A DNA stretch of 64,000 nt, from NCBI GenBank assembly GCA_948567375.1, contig OX419755.1, positions 23,266,517 through 23,330,516 on the forward strand, given 5' to 3'. Origin of the DNA: Lunularia cruciata (lineage: Eukaryota; Streptophyta; Marchantiopsida; Lunulariales; Lunulariaceae). Made by a program: the position numbers and the translations under genes. The notes under the pieces were generated by a model. The model had not been told where the DNA came from. It did not search any database and worked only from the letters and a program-made list of their open reading frames with translations. Below are positions 12,018 to 24,096 of the stretch, piece by piece. Every line of letters begins with the position of its first letter. Within the stretch, counting starts at the first letter, position 1.

Positions 12018-15000
12018 TATTTGTTTTGGAAGTTAAATGTAGGGACAAACCATCTTTTACTTGTTTTGTGCAAAGATAAAAGCGAAGGGGGGAGGAAGGA
12101 ATGTCGTATAGCAGAGAGAAACACGAATTCATACGAACTGGTTCAAGTGCGGAATAGAGACGGCTATGTACTAAAGAGAGTCTTAGGTTCATGAAGAGAC
12201 GTAATCGTAGAACGATTTTGTAGCGCAAGATGAACTTAGGAGTCTATGGGAACCAGTCACTAGTTTTGCCCCTGCTATACACTAAGGAAGAGTCGACACA
12301 GCCTCCTTAAGACTTACTGCCTTCCCTGCCGCGCCTTCAGACAATAATTTGAGACGACCATATTTAGTTAGGCAGATGCGATCAATATGAAATGCGGGCT
12401 GAAATCTAGCAACCTAGGCTGAAGAGAGGGCGAGAGGTAGAGGCGCACCACAGAAGTCACAAGAGGAGCGAATCGTGAGTGCACGCCGTTTTTGCCAAAG
12501 GTACACCACTGCGACTGAGAGGACCTAAAGCTATATGCAGGGAGTGTGAACTCCCCTCCAAGACTTCTCAGCAAGGTGAGAGGTCAAAGCAGTGAGTTAT
12601 GAGTACACAGTGATGGAGCTAGTGACTTTTGCATCGGCACAGGATGTATGAACATCTGTCGACTTAGTGGAGAGAACATCATGTCGTTATGCCAGAGTGA
12701 GAACTCTAAATCCACTGATGCGTCGGTTTGCTGTCGGAGAGAACATAGCTCTCATGTTTGATGGGAAAGCGGGCCTTCAAAAAGATTGGGCTTTCGGGAT
12801 AAAGTGTTGATAAGAACGTGCACTGCAAGGACTTTCAAGTTTTACGGTCAAGCAGAGATTGATACGAGCGAAGGGAGCATCAATGATTATTGCCAGAGGT
12901 GGACACCTCTATATTCGCCAAGTCTCTTCTCGAGCAGACAATGATCACGGTGGACCTGCCTCCACCTAAACTGAGGTACCACGATGAGATATTCAGCCCA
13001 GTAGGTGAGATACAGCAAGAATCGTCTTACATGTCAAGAGTGTATCTCCTTGTCCACGCGATGTTTGATGACCGCAGTCTTCTGGGGAAGAAGACGTAGC
13101 ATGCAGACAAATTATCCATTTAAAGAGGAATCTCTTTCTACAGCGGTCAGCAGATAGACAGTGCCTATCAGACGTTTATAGTCTAGTCATGGCCATGGAA
13201 TAAAGTTCGGAACCGAACGCTGTACATAATCTCGTTTAAGAGGGCCCTTCTCGACCTTCTTGTTTTTCTCTTGTTTGATTTGGGTGTCTTTTTGCACTCT
13301 GTACTCCTTTAGAGTAGAAAAGTCGTCACACACAGTTCTCGCACTCGTCCCGCCATGATACCCACGGTACCAGCTTCATCGCGGTTCCGTCTCCTGCACG
13401 TATTTTGGGGACGTAGGAAGGGTCTTGATGGTTACCAGCTAATCTGCAAGTTGTTTATATCAAGAAAAGTATTCTAGTTTCTCGTGGACGGCAAGTATCA
13501 GCCCTTCACGAGACTCCTACGCTGCAAGGAACCTGGTTCCTACTGACCTCCTTAAACCTTTTGAAGTACAAACTATGACACTGCTAGATTAACAAACTAT
13601 ACATGAGAAGTTTATAAGTAGTCAAAGAGTTGCATCCTAAATCTATTTTGATAATTCATACATTACGATAACTTACACGATACAGCTTTATCATCTAGTC
13701 TTTCCAAGGTCGTGTTTATCCATAAGTTACTTCTTTATTTCAAGATGTCTAAATTACAAATAGCCCGTTCAACTGACGTAGTTCAACGAACGATCCACGG
13801 GGTTCAGTGGCAGTACTTTTTAATCTCGTAGCAATGGAAGTTTGTAATATAGTATAATGTCATTTTTTACTTAAATTGTCCTGTGCCATTTTCGCCATGG
13901 ATGCCTTCTATAATAAGTAGTTAAAGTACTTGGATTTAATCTCGATGACACTTCACCTTAGAGCAAATCATTGGATGATAGGATTACTACGAGAAGGTTT
14001 CACCGTAGACGCTATCCCTCGATTGTGCAGAGCGGGAACTTGACTGTGAGGAGCGGGAAGTAATCGCTGGTCGGTCACCCGCCTAAAGCTGTGCCCTCCA
14101 ACCGCTCTCACTTCCGTGGAAGAGCCCAGAGTGCGGACTCCACGCTTCCAGTGGACGTGCCTTCCACCTGTCACTATCGGTCTTCTTGGGCAACTCCAAC
14201 TTCACAATTTCATACTCCCGCTTGGGTTACAGGTGGCCGCTTCACCACCCAGATGCTAGCATCGGCCACCGGTCTCATGTCTGCTTTGCAGACATGATAT
14301 TATTACGTTACCACCATACAAACTCCATCACCTAGAAATTCTTGGAGGATTGCCGGCCCGTTCACTTAGGACTGAAATCAGAACTCAAAACTGTATCGAA
14401 TTTGGTTCGGTTTGGGTAACACTCGTTTGTTAATTTTCGTCGAGAACAATTTCCGGCTAAAAATCTAATTCTGGACACGGCAATTACACCACCGGTCGGA
14501 TGAATAAATCCGGTGCCTCTAAGGACTAAAATACTGCGGATGACGATGTGAATACATGGAGCATTAGAACGTATTTTATTTTATACAATACATAACAATG
14601 TGCCTGAATTACAATAAGGCGAATTCAAATTTCGGTCTAACAATTCTGTCTGCTTTGCAGATGGTTGGCATTGGCTGTTTTGGACCTTGCTTATGCACTA
14701 CAAACTCTCCACCAAAGATTGTCTAATTTCTGTACATTAAACATCCCGTTTTAGTTCAACGCTATATAGTAGAATATAGCGCTAACAAAATCATACTCAC
14801 AACAATTCCATCTCTCTTTGACTGAGGTATTAGCCCTGGCTGTAGCCCAAGTCGGAGGATAAGTCGCAGCCTTCCTCTTGTCTCCGCTGAGCTTCTCAAG
14901 GAGTCTCCAAGAAACGGAAACGTTTCACCTCATGAAATGAATAGATAAATGGCACATTCAATGTAGTATGTAGGGTCATATGTAGAACATTTACTCTTTG

Positions 15001-15752
15001 ATCTTTTACAAGTCGAGTTCACAAGACACATTATTTTAAGTGAAAGAGCGAATAACAAGTCGATGCTCAAGTATCACCGAAGAACACTTGCTATTAGTTA
15101 AAATGGTGATTAATGATCTGAAGCACCAATTTGGATTAAATGGATTGTACACAGCTCAACCTTTTTCTATACCGTTTGAATTCGAAACAGTTTCTCAAAG
15201 ATTATTTTCGCATTGACAACCTGACATCGAGGAAGACTTGGCCTGACATTGCCGGTTCCACATTGAACCTGGTTTATTTGCTTGACATGACTTCGATTTG
15301 CAAATGATGCAAGTACACGATTTCCACAACTGTGACATTACTCAGTATACTCAGTAAATTTTCATGGACTTACTAAGTCCAAGGGCATAAACAATTCATT
15401 ATGCAATCTCAGTTTGAAGACACCATGCTTGAATCTCCTATTTCGCCCGGCAGTGTGGCAGCCTAAAATTTCAGTGTACAATTATGTGGCTCCTAACTGG
15501 TCGATCAAACCTGCAAGAGCCACCTGCCTTCTTTCATCTAACTGTATAAATGGCTCGAGACCTAATTGGTACATCATCCTCAGAGAACAACAGGCAGCAG
15601 GAATTCTGCAAGATTTCTAATGTATGACAAGATGGGCCCATGAAGAACCTTCATTTTCTCCTATCAACAAATTCCTGACACTCTCCATGGTCGGACCTTT
15701 TGACCCTAAAAGGTCCCAAGAAAAAGCACTGAAAGAAGCTATTAAACTTGAG
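12018..15752. other. Intergenic spacer between convergent genes
   Basis: This stretch lies between the 3' ends of GUN1 (+) and the carboxypeptidase gene (-), so it holds their 3' UTRs and then about 3 kb of AT-rich spacer. No open frame shows a recognisable domain or codon pattern, and no TE protein or RNA gene was recognised. Confidence 0.6.
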
Positions 15753-15818
15753 TTTATTGGTTTCTTTCAGTGCCGAAGTCTGGAACCAGTAAACTGGACT
15801 AGTGGTTTCTTTCAGTGC
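15726..15818 (-). terminator. Poly(A) signal within competing hairpins, 3' end of the carboxypeptidase gene
   Basis: On the minus strand an AATAAA lies at 15758-15753, about 100 bases after the stop codon. A 12-base arm (plus-strand GCACTGAAAGAA, 15726-15737) has two perfect inverted partners, TTCTTTCAGTGC at 15762-15773 and 15807-15818. Pairing with either partner places the AATAAA inside the loop. The sequence facts are certain; the role in 3' end formation is inferred. Confidence 0.5.
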
Positions 15819-15859
15819 TAAAGTTTTGATACATTTAGCTTGAGAACAACTTCAGAATT

Positions 15860-18800
15860 TTAAGTTCTTCTCGGAAGATGACGATTAGTTTGTCCCCTGA
15901 GTCCCCCTCTCCAGGTAAATAGGAGATACAAAACACATGCCATCACAGCTAGGGTAGCTCCAAAACTGACAAACCGCAAATGATCTACGAGCATCCCTGA
16001 AACTATATCAGCTTCTTCGAATACTCTTGTCTCTGGGTAGAGAAGTTTTGACCTACTTGTCTGATCAGGGTTCTCCAAATTATTAACAACGGTATTGGTG
16101 CCCACAAGCTCTTCGGTGGTACTCTTCTCTGACTTTCTGTTCCTTGTTGTTCCTCGCAGAAGTGGGAAGTCTTCTAGTGTCTTCTCAATTGCAGGTACGG
16201 GATCGAGGAGAAAGTCGAGAGTGGATGCCTTGTCCTCCGGTAGAAGAACTGTCTTTGTACGGCTCAAATATCCTGATAAACTTGCTGTTACTGCATAGAG
16301 GAAAAGATCATCTTCCAGATAAGATTAGCACATAAAAGGCCTCGACGAAACTCAAACGAAGTCTCGTTTAAACCAGCTGCTCGGAGAAAGTAATTGGTAC
16401 TGGAGCAAGAGAATCAAGAACGAAAAGGGACCACGATGACACAAGGTATATGAGTTACAGAGTACTCTATGCAATACATACTCAACGACATGTCCATAAA
16501 GGCCCGTCTGGGGCAAGTGAAAGATGACATAAACATTAGACAAGCTCACGCTGATTGTTCCTAGTTTGCATGCATCAGCTCTGAGTGCTTACCTTCATAA
16601 GTTTTGCCAGGGGGAAGAATCCTGTGATAATCACCAAATTTTGAACTAGCATTGATCTGCCGGACAACCAGCATTTGCATTAGGGAGACCACTGCAACCC
16701 TAAAGATCCAAAGATGAATTTATTAAAGGATACGTGTTGAAGTTATCTAAATTGTATAGAATTAGACTCACATCGTGGCTGTTGCCTGCCACACTTATCA
16801 AAGCTTGTAATGGCATGCCATCTTTGGACGACATAACTCTTCCATGAACACCAGACTGCGTATCATCCATAGGAAAACGAATTATGATATGACGATAGAT
16901 AAGATTGACAATGCACTCACAAACAATGAACACGAGAAAAAGGATAGCTTCTGAACGCCTGGAACTCAAGATCCTTGGAACGATATGCACCTAGTATATT
17001 GGTAGAACTTATATTCACAGAAACTCAACCGATGATCTCAAATATCCATGAAATGTTCAACTGACAGGAGGATACCTTCACGAGACTTGCGATAAGCATC
17101 AACATACTCTGCTTGTGCTGCTTCCATAAAGCAGGTATCTGCATCAAGGAAACAACTCACTGAGCGGCTTGCTGACTTACCAACACATTGCAGAAAACTT
17201 CAAACAAACTACATGGTGGCCAGTTTTGACGAGCAGTTTTCTACCGAAAATTGCAGGAAGACCGGGCCCATGTGCAAGAAAAAACCTTGGTTGCATCTGG
17301 CCACTTGGCATCACTCATCTCCAGCGTAATTTCAAAACAGTTGCCATGGATGTAATTCCAGTCCTGCATACCACCATATAGAGGATACCTACCTCCCCAT
17401 CACCCATAAATTCCACACAAAAATTGCTCAGATATCAATAAATATGCCGTTCAAAACTATCGCTCTCTTTCATCACGTCAATGTGGAGAAAAAAGAAATT
17501 TTAATTTCCTACACAGCTTTAGAGTGAAAAGAATTGTTATTGTCTCTGAATAAAGTTGAAGGTCTATCCTCAGTCACTCTGACTTCTGTATCAGACATCC
17601 TAGCACTCAGCTTTTCCAGTCCCACCAGAGTAGACACTTCTGATTACACACAGCAATACTCAACTCACTCTCTCTCTCTCCGAGCCTTCAGAGATAGTAC
17701 ACAACAGTTCACTCACGCAGCATGAAAGACACTCCAAACTAAACAGCACAGAAAACACCTGAAACCATGTACAAGGTGCGTGGAATGACTCCTTGTAGGA
17801 GAACTTAACATTCCAAGCCCAGAGAACACAGATATATACAGCGAAGCACAAGCAGGGAGGGTGCTTTGCTAAGCCCTAAGTGTGGCTGCGCCCCACTTTA
17901 CCCTAATAAGATTATCTAAACCAAATCCACCTAAACTAGGGATTAACTAAATCTAACATAGAGCAATGTTGGAGAAGCTCACCAGGCTGCTCCATTGGTA
18001 ACTCCACCTTTGAATTCTATACTTTTCTTCATCGAGGGGTTGTGCTCAGCATAAAGAGCTGCCATGTACGCAAACGCACCATCATCAGGAGCTTTAGCGT
18101 AACCTGTCCTGTTACATTAAAATAATGTTGAGTCACAACCTCCACCATGAGTTGAACCAGACGTTAGAAAACAAATGATTTGCTCGGCTGGAAAGCTCTG
18201 AAATACGCAAGCTCATACTACTTGAATGCGAGAGATGAATTCCGGGTGCTATACTGATTGCAGCAGTGTTGTTTAACGTGGATCAAGAGATGAACTGTGA
18301 GATGTATCACTAACTACAAAATGCCTTTGAAGTTACCTTCCACTAGCAGTACCATCCCAACCATAGCTCGCAACTAATGCTCCCTGATAGAAAGAGATAT
18401 CAAGCAAACACCACGAGCAACTTCATTAGCCTCTGCGCAAGATTCTGAATAATGTGACTACTTTTCTTTTTCCAGATGCTTGACTTGCACTTTTGGAGAA
18501 GAAATTTTGGAAAGCAACCAAGATGCGTTTGCTTAATACCAGAATCGAGCTTGTGAATGAATGAATATGTTAGACCTTTGAGGAAGACATATGTTCTGAA
18601 TGTTCAGAATCGTTTACCTCGTGTAGACTTGCCGATGCGGTGAATCGGTTATTCCGTATCCAACCCATGACGGCTCTGGTCTCCGGTTGTCCCGATCTCT
18701 CATTGTTAATGTCTGGAAAAAACTGCAATTCTTGTAGGTGTCATTGAGAAAGCCCCTTGATCGCTCGTGATTCAGGTATACCGGAATAAACACCAACTCT

Positions 18801-21532
18801 GTTATGCGTGCCTAACTTACCGACACAAACACATATTTGGTTCAAGGTTCAAACTACTAGGGAGCCTAGTCATCATGCATATTAACGTGCTGGACATTGT
18901 TGCCTCATGTCCGAACGTGATTGCAATAAACGACTCATCATCGACATGCAGAATACATGTTTATCAGTACGAACCAGGAAGGAGAATACCTGATCAGGGA
19001 AGTCGCGATTCAAGTCTACATCGTTGGCATTGTTGCGGTTTACGCTCTCGAACCCATCAGGGTTCATAGACGGAAGAAGGTGTAGATGAACATTCTGGAC
19101 AATGAGTGTCGCCTGGAATTCTTCCCGACATAAGTACGTATACACAGAAACAAGCTAAATTATCTGCTTGTAAGCAACACCGTCGCTTAGGACAAAAAGC
19201 CCAATCACATCCAGTTCACAATAGGATACACAGCTAAGCGAGAACTTCAACCGAAGATCTGATAAGTTGGATAAAAATTGAGGAATAAACGGTCGCCAGC
19301 CTAGTGCTCAAGACAATCGACAAAGTGCCGCAAACCAAAGTCTAAGAAGCATTGTGTAGAGTCTTGAATTATCTAAATAAGCCGTTGCATCATGTACCAG
19401 AGGATCTACTAAGTAGTTGGAGCAGAGCCACTCTGCTAAGTGAAGAGATAGCTCACGTCCGGAAGGCTCATCACCGTGCATGTTCCCGACGTACTACATG
19501 ACCACAATCAAGACAGTTAATATATGCAAATAATGTCAGTGCAGCTCCGTGCAAGTCATTCACAAGGCGTAACTTTTCTCAGAAATTCTAGTAAGCAAGT
19601 TATCAACATCTGCTATCAGGGAACCATCGCATTTTTCTTGCATCGTCATTTGTTAACATTCATCGCCAACAGTAGCTAGCTGCCTTAATATTAAGATCTT
19701 ACCTTGAAAGCAGGTTCGGGCTCGGGCTCTCCAGGCTTATCTGATATTTCGAGTACTGTCTGCAGATTACAAAAATGACGGTTCGACGGAATGAGATATA
19801 ATACTCCAAAAAACATTTAGCTCACATGCCAGCCATTGGGTTTATACTTCAACGAGAACAGCCCCATACTGCACGTGCGTCGAATTGTGACCGGCTAGTT
19901 TAGATGCATGTAGTAGAACTGGAATACTTTCTTATGATGTCTATGTTGCGCCACTTGCACCAAAGTTTATCGCACCATGAAAAGAAGATCAGCTTGCTCA
20001 AGGATCTAAGATCCTTTTCTCACAGGCAGTATCACAAAATCCTTGTTGAACAATACAAACTGATCAAGTTTGTAAGAAGAAACTCTACCAGAGGAACTCC
20101 ATTGACGCTCTTCCCGATACTGGAGAAGAAAAAGAAAGCAGAATAAGAATTAGTTCCAAAATTATAGGTGAAAGAAGCTCAACTTCGACAGTAGTCCAGA
20201 CTTAGTATTCCACGGATTGTGATTTTCGCGGTTATGCCATTCAGTAGCCCGTTCAGCGGAATTCCCCATATATATTGGGCTTAAGCATGACTATTTTCCA
20301 GTGTGCCGCTGTTTTTTTAGAGAAGAGCAGACACTATCTTTACCACAGACTAATCTTGCAAATTTGTACAAACGAAACGATTCACAAACTCGAGTACCCT
20401 GTTCAGTAAAATATACAGACGATGTAGATTCTGCTGGCGCGAACGACCGATACTGCATAAAGCACTGCGGTTCAAAACATATGAGGAGGATAACAGGAGT
20501 ACCTATACAGTCTAGATATATTTCTACATCTGGTAGACAAGTCTTCCATAGCCTTCAAGAGTTGAGCATTACTCCGGTAACCTGGTACACAGGAGAAGCG
20601 AATTTAGCACGCAAATTCGTAGCAACATTGAAGCACAGTTATGCGTGACAAAATAATTGTCCTACACCAAAACCTACCTACGAAATGACCTTGTTTTGGC
20701 CTGCTTGCCCCTTAGTAGGCCAAACTACAGATCTTTGATGTCAAATAATGGCAACAGATTTGGCGCACCTTTGATCGAGGGATCCTCCGAAGCTGTTGTG
20801 CCGTTTTGTTGGCCCAAAAGCTCCCCATTAGAGTAATTCCCGGTGATTGAGCTGTTATTATCAAGGGACAACGACTCCAAAATTTCTACCACTTTATCCT
20901 CAGCCTCTGCAGAATTTTAGTGAAGATCTTTGTCACATACTGTCCTTGTTCTGTTTACCTCAACAAGATACCATTTCCAGCAACAAATTAGCAGCGAGCC
21001 AAGAAGAAGGACCGTCTCAGTTCTCATCTGTGTGGGATACGGTTCCAAAAATTGACTTCAATCTTGACTCGAAGGCATGACAAAGTCGGTAATCAGAGGT
21101 CAAATTTCTGGTCGAAAGGGGATAATATCGATAAACCTCTGCAGTTCGTCACAAAAACATACTATTCTGCCTTAAATAATTGCATGTTGCGAAAGAAACC
21201 GCCTGCAAGGAATGGCATTGTTTTGGTCCTCCTCTGGTCTAATGCAGTGCAATTCGGACAACTCACGAAGTCCATTTCCAAAACTACTACTGGAAATTGA
21301 AAGCAAGCATTTCGCAGGCCAATCAGGATAATTCGTACTCCTCAATCGTTTGAAAAGAGAAAAGAACTCAGAACCGCTCATCTGAGAAGTTACCAAGCAA
21401 CAAAATTTTGCAAAATTCGCACACACCAGAATTTCTCTGAGCAGCATCAGCTGCAGAAGTTAGAGATACTTGCGCCAGCAGCAGCAGCAAGAGTGCGAGT
21501 GAAGACCATCGAGTGCACATGAAGCTCTCCAT
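15860..21532 (-). CDS. SOL1: SOL1/carboxypeptidase D-like M14 metallopeptidase
   Basis: This is a zinc carboxypeptidase of the M14B (D/E) type. Plant SOL1 trims C-terminal basic residues from CLE peptide hormones in the endosomal/secretory pathway. I join fifteen exons on the minus strand: 21532-21427, 20906-20769, 20581-20503, 20119-20089, 19759-19703, 19493-19398, 19112-18990, 18722-18618, 18383-18337, 18108-17983, 17388-17286, 17138-17076, 16855-16772, 16656-16593 and 16290-15860. All frames agree and give 550 codons. Features are a signal peptide (residues 1-27), zinc ligands HGDE (H143, E146) and H244, substrate residues N204 R205 in LNRDFPDQ, and the DWNY tyrosine about 315. The catalytic Glu is about 326 (FEITLE). 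A transthyretin-like domain follows, then a TM helix about 514-534 and a short basic tail. Exon 4 is a 31-base microexon encoding IGKSVNG. The gene looks intact. Confidence 0.9.
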
Positions 21533-24096
21533 AGGCGCCTAACTTCTTTCTCCAAGATTGCCAGCCGGTGATTGCTCATGGGGAGGTCTTAGAGTAGCTA
21601 GCGCTAGATGCAATCAACCGGCCGATCAATCCACTCGGCAACAAATCCGAATTGATCTAAATCCTCGTCCTTCTCGTTGACCGCCCCCGTCCCCATTATT
21701 CGACTCCCTCCTTCCTCAAAGACTCCGAGCACTCCTCCTGCTGCCATCGCAAGAATCTTCCATTCGCGTCGTTGGTCCCTTACGACTTGTTCTCCTGGAA
21801 TCTCTCGCATCCGACCCACGCACGTCGCAGACGAGACAGACACTCCCGTCGGATGAGCTTACAAGCTTCTAATCCTGCTTAATATTAATAGACTAATCCT
21901 TCATTACTTTGCTAAACTGGACCTCACTTCTGAACCAACTGTGAATCATTCGCAATTAAGAGGTTTCTAGCCCTTGCTTCATTACCATTCCTTCATTCAT
22001 TAAACGAGGGTTTGTACAAGCCTCACAAGCCTCGTGTAATGTTCATTTTAGTGTGGGGTCGCCGTATAAATGTAAAACCATTCTGATTATTGCAGAGTCG
22101 ACGATTAAAGATCAAAAGAAACTTCAAAGGAGAAACTTATAATCCAGTAGACTGAGGGGAAAAACGCTGCGATTGTAAGTGATACTATCTTACTAAGCTA
22201 AACAAGTACAAGACGTTTTATTGTTTGCATTAGCACTAATGAAAATGATGCTATTTATTTAAGATCACTTGCAGCATACCAAGCAAGCCCAACTTCATCA
22301 GAGAGAACCAATTATTTAACAACCATTATAATGTGACATGTGTATGTATAGAAGAATGTCATGAGGTCCAGGATGTGGAATCTTTAAGGGTGACTCTTCG
22401 TAGTTACTAAGGACACATAGTTGCAATATTATATTTGCTAGTCCCAAGACCTAAAGAAAAAGAAGAGAATTTCCTTCTGTTTTCTTGCTAATCCTCCGGA
22501 GTAGCTTCAGAATTGCTCTTTTAAAACCGTTCTAATATGATAAGCTTCCAAACTCTCATTTAAGTATTACACCGTAGAAACAGTAAACTTGCACTTGAGT
22601 TTGAATTATGCTCACATGGTGCAATCCACGTATTGAAATCCCATTCTCTGTTGCTATGAATCTTTTGCAATTGAAGAAGCCAAATGATGCTCTTATTTAT
22701 GATCTCGAACAGAACCTACAATTACTCAAAGGAAACACTTCGAATTTGTAGAATTCTTGTCACCATTTTCTTTTTTGAATCCTTTTGTTTCCTACTTGCT
22801 GAAATCACTCTTCTGGGATGCTTTCCGTTACTCTTGTCGGTTCTTGCTCTTCTTTTATATTGAGACAACAGTTTGGCTAGAATTTGGTGCAACGGACAGC
22901 AAATCCAAGAACGAGTGACTTCTTCTTCTCCTCCAGTTTTGAGCTTCTGAGATACTTTATCATCTAGAAGAATCAAGTGTTTCTCTTTTATTTGCTTGCA
23001 TTAAGTCAACGCAATCTCCTTGATATGAAGTGTGTTGATGTTGATGTCGATCTATCGATCTATCGATCTACCGGATGAAGTATGGATTAAGAAACCCTCG
23101 CTTTCTCAGATACTTTCTCTACAGTGTAGATATTGATCGGGCTTGTGTTTTGACGAAATTACAGTACTTGCAATTTGATATCTGGTTGCTCTGATAGTGG
23201 ATCCTACAATGTCTTTTCTTTCTGTATCCGCTCACAAAAACGCACCGTATGTCATAGTCTCGATCAACATACCACACCATGCTAGCAGCTCGAAACTGGT
23301 AGTGGATCCCCGGAAAGGCTGAGTTGTGAATTTGCAGGCCTCACGTTCCCAACAGCACCAGACAATCAATGAATTGCACTTGAAGGCCTACAAAGCCTCT
23401 TGGACTAAAGAATGTCTGACAAGAGTCAAAACGGCTCGTGTAACGAAGAGGCCGCCTGCCACTTCGGAAATGACTATCGTAAGGTTCGTTACTGGAAGAT
23501 GTTGATGGGTTTGATGATTTCATCTTGAGTGTCACTGAGATGAAATCAGTACTGTACCAGTGAATGAACAGGTCAACCGACAAATGAGTATCAATTGAAG
23601 GATGATGATGTTTCACAGAATAAAGAGAAGAAAGAATGGAAGGTTACACGACCGATTATTCGGAGCAGAACGTGCTGCGAATTGAACTAGATGAATGAGC
23701 CCATCTCGACATTATTAGCTGATTCCAAATTCCAACGTAAAGCCATAGCACCATGAACCTCAAGACGTCCAACTTTACATTGATCAATGATCAATCAACC
23801 GTATCTTGTTATTTTATATAGACCCAGTAGATACAGTTCAGACTTCGAAACCCTACTTGATCTGCAGAACATTGATGACGGGGAACTATATTACAGTAAT
23901 CTCATTGGTCTAGTTATTAGATTGCAGGAATTCAGTGCCGGTGGAGCATCTTCATGAGATCCCTAACTAGCTCGATAGCAGCCAGCTGGATTCATCTTCA
24001 TGCTACCTGCATTCGAAGTGTACTGACTCCAGTCTGATACGTTTAACGAAATGGGCGGAAACAAAATCTGTGAAGTTGAGGGTTGTGCACTGCCTA
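21533..24096. other. Spacer: carboxypeptidase promoter side and LRR gene 3' flank
   Basis: No supported gene is present. The right side of 21532 must hold the carboxypeptidase promoter and 5' UTR. A short perfect tandem repeat, three copies of TCGATCTA, lies at 23047-23070. The rest is AT-rich without TE or RNA signatures that I can recognise. Confidence 0.6.
23047..23070. repeat. Microsatellite (TCGATCTA)x3
   Basis: Three perfect copies of an 8-base unit lie in tandem in non-coding DNA. It is a possible length-polymorphic marker; no function is implied. Confidence 0.8.

Noticed and set aside
12890..13099. 69-codon frame downstream of GUN1
   Set aside because: It lacks any motif, and neighbouring frames do not extend it, so it is left as spacer.
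19826..19868. 43-base exon candidate in the carboxypeptidase gene
   Set aside because: The frame fits, but it encodes no conserved residues, whereas the 31-base exon at 20089-20119 gives the conserved SIGKSVNG.
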